Assembly (NCBI GenBank): GCA_964635375.1
Contig: CAZWOU010000016.1
Coordinates: forward strand, 1 to 64,000
Length of the DNA stretch: 64,000 bases
From: CAZMNY01 sp964635375
GTDB lineage: Bacteria > Planctomycetota > Planctomycetia > Pirellulales > Pirellulaceae
Reading direction: 5' to 3'
Position 1 is the first letter of the stretch. Every line of letters begins with the position of its first letter. The position numbers were made by a program, and so were the translations under genes. Of the stretch, positions 61,193 to 64,000 are shown piece after piece. The notes beneath the pieces were generated by a model, which saw only the letters and a program-made list of their open reading frames with translations, was not told where the DNA came from and searched no databases.

Positions 61193-61633
61193 ATGAGTTG
61201 TTCGGAACCAGAACAAGAGCACCTACTCCGCAAAGCGGCTGTCGACGATCTTGAGCCATTGATCGCCTTCCTGCAGCCGTTTGTCAATGGCAAGCACATC
61301 TTGCCTCGTAGCTTGAGCGAACTTCAGTTACTTCTTGCAAATGGATTTGTCGCCGAAGCCGACAACGAGATGATTGGTTTCGCCGCCGTCGAAGTCTATT
61401 CACCCAAGATGGCTGAAATTCAGTGTCTAGCAGTTGATTCCAAGTTTCGTCGCGTTGGAATCGGCCGCGAGCTGGTGCAGCTTTGCGTTCGCCGAGCGCA
61501 AGAATTGAAGATTCGCGAACTGATGGCGATCACGGCGTCCGACGCATTTCTTGTGGACTGCGGCTTCGACTACTCGTTGCCAAACCAGAAACGGGCTCTG
61601 TTCATTGAAACCTGGAAACCGCCAGGTGAGTGA
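61193..61633 (+). CDS. GNAT acetyltransferase, N-acetylglutamate synthase-like
   Basis: 146 residues, ATG with AGGA six bases upstream. Single GNAT domain: strands around GFVAEADNEMIGFAAVEVY, the acetyl-CoA loop FRRVGIGRELVQLC (R-x-x-G-I-G type) and ASDAFLVDCGFDYSLPNQKR. The combination of LPRSLSELQ and AEIQCLAVDSKFRR resembles the short ArgA-type N-acetylglutamate synthases that lack the amino-acid-kinase domain. It follows the ArgE-like gene by 47 bases, so they are likely cotranscribed, acting at the first and a later acetyl step of arginine synthesis. Confidence 0.8.
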   Translation: MSCSEPEQEHLLRKAAVDDLEPLIAFLQPFVNGKHILPRSLSELQLLLANGFVAEADNEMIGFAAVEVYSPKMAEIQCLAVDSKFRRVGIGRELVQLCVRRAQELKIRELMAITASDAFLVDCGFDYSLPNQKRALFIETWKPPGE

Positions 61634-61754
61634 ATCGCGAGCCGCTGCGAATGGCGCGAATGACCCCGGCTAGCTGAGCAGTGCTCGCAGTAGGTGCATA
61701 CGCCTAGTCACCAAGCGGAAGACTCCACGTCGGTCCGACGAGCGAACCAACGAA

Positions 61755-61787
61755 GAAAGCTCCAGGATTTGGATTCCTGGAGCTTTC
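61755..61787 (-). terminator. Perfect 13-bp hairpin after the dockerin-like gene
   Basis: GAAAGCTCCAGGA (61755-61767), seven-base loop, TCCTGGAGCTTTC (61775-61787). It is 25 bases beyond the stop of the minus-strand gene and also lies downstream of the plus-strand GNAT gene, so it can terminate both. A long T run is missing. Confidence 0.6.
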
Positions 61788-61811
61788 GGGATTTCAGGCT
61801 GAGGAGTTCAG

Positions 61812-64000
61812 TTAGATCTCGCCTTCTTCGCCAAACACGTCGGCGATGATTGCATCGACTGCGTCCGTATCGGAATCATCGTCAGTCGAGCCGGCCAGCT
61901 CATCAGCGTATCGATTGAGATCGTTGTCGTCGGACAAATCCATGGCCCGCAAAGCTGCATCGGCGGGCGTTTCATTGTTGAGGACAACAGCTTCGGTCCG
62001 CTTCGCTTGGCTTTGGAACGACACGTTGCTCGGCGGCATGGCGAAGAATGCTTGGCTTGAGGCTCCTTCGCCTTCGCCCCTGAATCCTTCGCCTTCGGGA
62101 CTGCCGCCGTTGAGCGAGTCGTTCAGTGCTTGAATGACGAGGAACGCGTCCTGTAAATCAAGCACGTTGTTGCCGTTCGGGTCACGGTAGACTCGCCGGG
62201 CGCCCGAGTTATCAGGCGGCGAGACGGGCGTCAGGAACGGCGCCGAAGGCGGGATTGGCAGGCTGAGTCCAGCTCCGTACAGCCGCAGATCAGAAATGAT
62301 GATCAGCGGATCCAGCGCGGTGAGCTGGTTGTCGTCGTCCACGTCCGGAGCATTGAAGGGGTTCTTATGCGGTGTCGGATTCACCGAAACCGTCAGGTCC
62401 ACGAGTGTCGGCTGTGATAGAGCCCCAAGGGTGTCCTCAACGGTGTACTCGAAAGAATCAACGCCCGTGTAACCGGGATCCGGTGTGTAGCGAACTTCAC
62501 CAGACGCCAAGACCTGTGTCGAACCATTTGTCGGCGCCGTCACAACGGTCACCGATAGGGGATTGAGACCATCATCGTCCGAGTCATTGGCGAGAACGGC
62601 GATGTCGACGGCCACTTCTTCCATGGTGCCGGCAACGTCGGCGACAGTGACCGGGAAGTCGGTCACAACGATCTGGACAACCGCGGTCTCCAGCGAGACC
62701 GAGTAAGTGTCGCGAACATTGTAACTAAACGAATCGGTGCCAATGAAGTTGGCGTTCGGCGTGTAGGTGAACACGCCAGTACTGTTGTCGACGCTCAACC
62801 CACCATTGCTTGTGGTGGTTACGAGGGTAAACAGGTCGGGGGCTCCGAACTTCCAGTTGCCTTCCGGATCGATATCGTTGTTGAGCACGCTGATGTCAAT
62901 CGGCGTGTTGACTTCGTTGATGACGTTGTCGTCCACAGCGATGGGTCGATCGTTGCTTCCGGTAACTCGGATGGTTATCGTCCCGGGGTCGCTACGAGCC
63001 GTATGCCGGTCAAGCGTACGGAAGAGGAATGTTACGTCCCTCGTTTCGCCAGGCTCAAGATCTTGGAATGCACTGTTGACGATTCGGTACTCGAACGTCC
63101 CATCAAGATTGTCCTGAACCAATAGTTCTGGAGGAATCGAGAAGAAATCAACTTGGTACAGCAGGGTCGACGCGTTGTCATCGCTATCGACGTCGTCTGC
63201 AGGAAGCGTTTCCGTGTATGCTGCGGTGTCATCCTCATCGATGGTGAACAGTGCGTCCATCGATACGGGCTTATCGTTCAGGCCGGAGACCGTAATGCTG
63301 ACGGTGGCCGAATTGACCGAGGCCAATCCGCCATCGGTCACTTGGTACTCGAACGTGTCGATAATTGGAGTATCGGCGACGATCAAAGCCTGCAGACTCA
63401 ACGCGCCGGTGGGATCGTATTCAAACGTGCCGTCGGAATATAGCGTGACCATGGCGCCTTGTGCGCTGGTTACGACCAACGGAACGGCGTTGTTTACAGG
63501 TCCATTCAAGCCGGGATCGTAGACTTGCAGCGTATCGAGATTATCCACATCCTGGTCGTTGGCGACCAGAAGTGCGCCGAGGTTCTGAACCAATGGCGTG
63601 TCTTCGTCGGTAACGAAGTCATTCGGATCGTGAGGACCAGGGACAGGCTCTGGGTCGTCAACGGCAACCGGCGCGTCGTTAACTCCGGTGACCGTCACTG
63701 TGACAGTCCCTATCGGACTCAGCGCGCTGTGCTGGTCCTGAGCGCGGTACTCAAAGGTGACTTCGCGAGTTTCTCCCGCAGAAAGGTCCTGGAAGTCGGA
63801 GCCGGGATCGAATTCGAACGTTCGCGACATGGCTAGATTCGGGATCGAAGCCGAGCCTTCGCTGGGTTGAGAGACGATGGAATAGGTCAACGAATTCGCG
63901 TCGTCATCGGAGTCGACATCGTCTCCGTCGAAGATATTCGTAATCGCGGGTCCGTCTTCCACGGCGCCGTTGGCTTGATCGATGAAAACCGGACCAGCAG
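61812..64000 (-). CDS. Large exported protein with cadherin-like repeats and dockerin-like C-terminus (N-terminus outside window)
   Basis: The frame is open to the right edge, so only the last 730 or so residues are seen. They contain serial beta-sandwich repeats of the cadherin-like/VCBS type: VTVTVTGVNDAPVAVDD, VSGLNDKPVSMD and VTGSNDRPIAVDD mark domain joints about 120 residues apart, and later ones have DSFSYNVRDTYS and DSFEYTVEDTLG. After these comes a dockerin-like pair of Ca-binding segments (NPFNAPDVDDDNQLTALDPL and YRDPNGNNVLDLQDAFLVIQ), common at the C-termini of planctomycetal surface proteins. The final 100 residues are acidic. Likely an adhesive or structural envelope protein. 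Confidence 0.85.
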   Translation of the reverse strand, partial: AGPVFIDQANGAVEDGPAITNIFDGDDVDSDDDANSLTYSIVSQPSEGSASIPNLAMSRTFEFDPGSDFQDLSAGETREVTFEYRAQDQHSALSPIGTVTVTVTGVNDAPVAVDDPEPVPGPHDPNDFVTDEDTPLVQNLGALLVANDQDVDNLDTLQVYDPGLNGPVNNAVPLVVTSAQGAMVTLYSDGTFEYDPTGALSLQALIVADTPIIDTFEYQVTDGGLASVNSATVSITVSGLNDKPVSMDALFTIDEDDTAAYTETLPADDVDSDDNASTLLYQVDFFSIPPELLVQDNLDGTFEYRIVNSAFQDLEPGETRDVTFLFRTLDRHTARSDPGTITIRVTGSNDRPIAVDDNVINEVNTPIDISVLNNDIDPEGNWKFGAPDLFTLVTTTSNGGLSVDNSTGVFTYTPNANFIGTDSFSYNVRDTYSVSLETAVVQIVVTDFPVTVADVAGTMEEVAVDIAVLANDSDDDGLNPLSVTVVTAPTNGSTQVLASGEVRYTPDPGYTGVDSFEYTVEDTLGALSQPTLVDLTVSVNPTPHKNPFNAPDVDDDNQLTALDPLIIISDLRLYGAGLSLPIPPSAPFLTPVSPPDNSGARRVYRDPNGNNVLDLQDAFLVIQALNDSLNGGSPEGEGFRGEGEGASSQAFFAMPPSNVSFQSQAKRTEAVVLNNETPADAALRAMDLSDDNDLNRYADELAGSTDDDSDTDAVDAIIADVFGEEGEI

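Overview
The window looks like chromosomal DNA of a planctomycete, probably a Pirellulales-type organism. I base this on four things seen in the sequence: a 4,562-residue repetitive surface protein whose N-terminus carries an LEERRVL motif (the LEPR/LEER-type export motif of planctomycetal secreted proteins), a second large secreted protein ending in dockerin-like Ca-binding repeats, a membrane Ser/Thr kinase fused to about 21 WD40 repeats, and dispersed mostly single-gene transcription units. This is inference from protein style; there is no rRNA marker. I saw no tRNA, rRNA, CRISPR array, transposase or phage gene. Two runs of N (20016-20115 and 47254-47263) show a draft scaffold.

Layout. 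363-4469 (minus): a NosR-like flavin/Fe-S membrane protein and an exported FAD oxidoreductase. 4696-6099 (plus): an exported nitrilase-superfamily hydrolase. 6115-15140 (minus): three consecutive, mutually related double-AAA Clp/Hsp100-like genes, called clp-A, clp-B and clp-C here. 15598-18321 (minus): topoisomerase I with a lysine-rich tail. 18826-21483 (plus): a membrane-anchored SurA/PpiD-like protein with a simple-sequence insert. 21534-24474 (minus): glycogen branching enzyme and an RNase HI-like protein that has lost its catalytic acids. 24719-28869: a small membrane protein, a DJ-1/PfpI protein, a Tat-exported TIM-barrel protein, a class I amidotransferase homologue without its cysteine, and an AroH chorismate mutase. 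29133-30155: an ECF-like sigma factor and a small partner gene. 30179-31702 (minus): an exported protein of unknown function. 32242-51623 (plus): the giant repeat protein and the kinase-WD40 protein. 51646-55946: small genes, an orphan MalK/UgpC-type ABC ATPase, an HD hydrolase and a His/Gly-rich exported protein behind a very good sigma-54 promoter. 56111-61633: small-molecule metabolism (class III aminotransferase, D-threonine-aldolase-like enzyme, HpcH/HpaI aldolase, ArgE-like deacylase, ArgA-like acetyltransferase). 61812 to the right edge (minus): the C-terminal part of a cadherin-like/dockerin protein.

The most interesting locus is the clp trio. All three proteins have a first AAA domain that keeps Walker A but has lost the Walker B catalytic Glu and the arginine fingers. 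All three have a second AAA domain with intact ATPase motifs but without the GYVG substrate-gripping loop. They share a non-canonical N-terminal region instead of Clp_N repeats. Clp-A and clp-B also carry C-terminal extensions with a coiled coil followed by a segment that matches the core motif of class I peptide-chain-release-factor domains, without a GGQ motif. Clp-A has a strongly basic insert. Together they could form a ribosome-directed hetero-oligomeric remodelling machine. The residue observations are direct; the ribosome link is inference.
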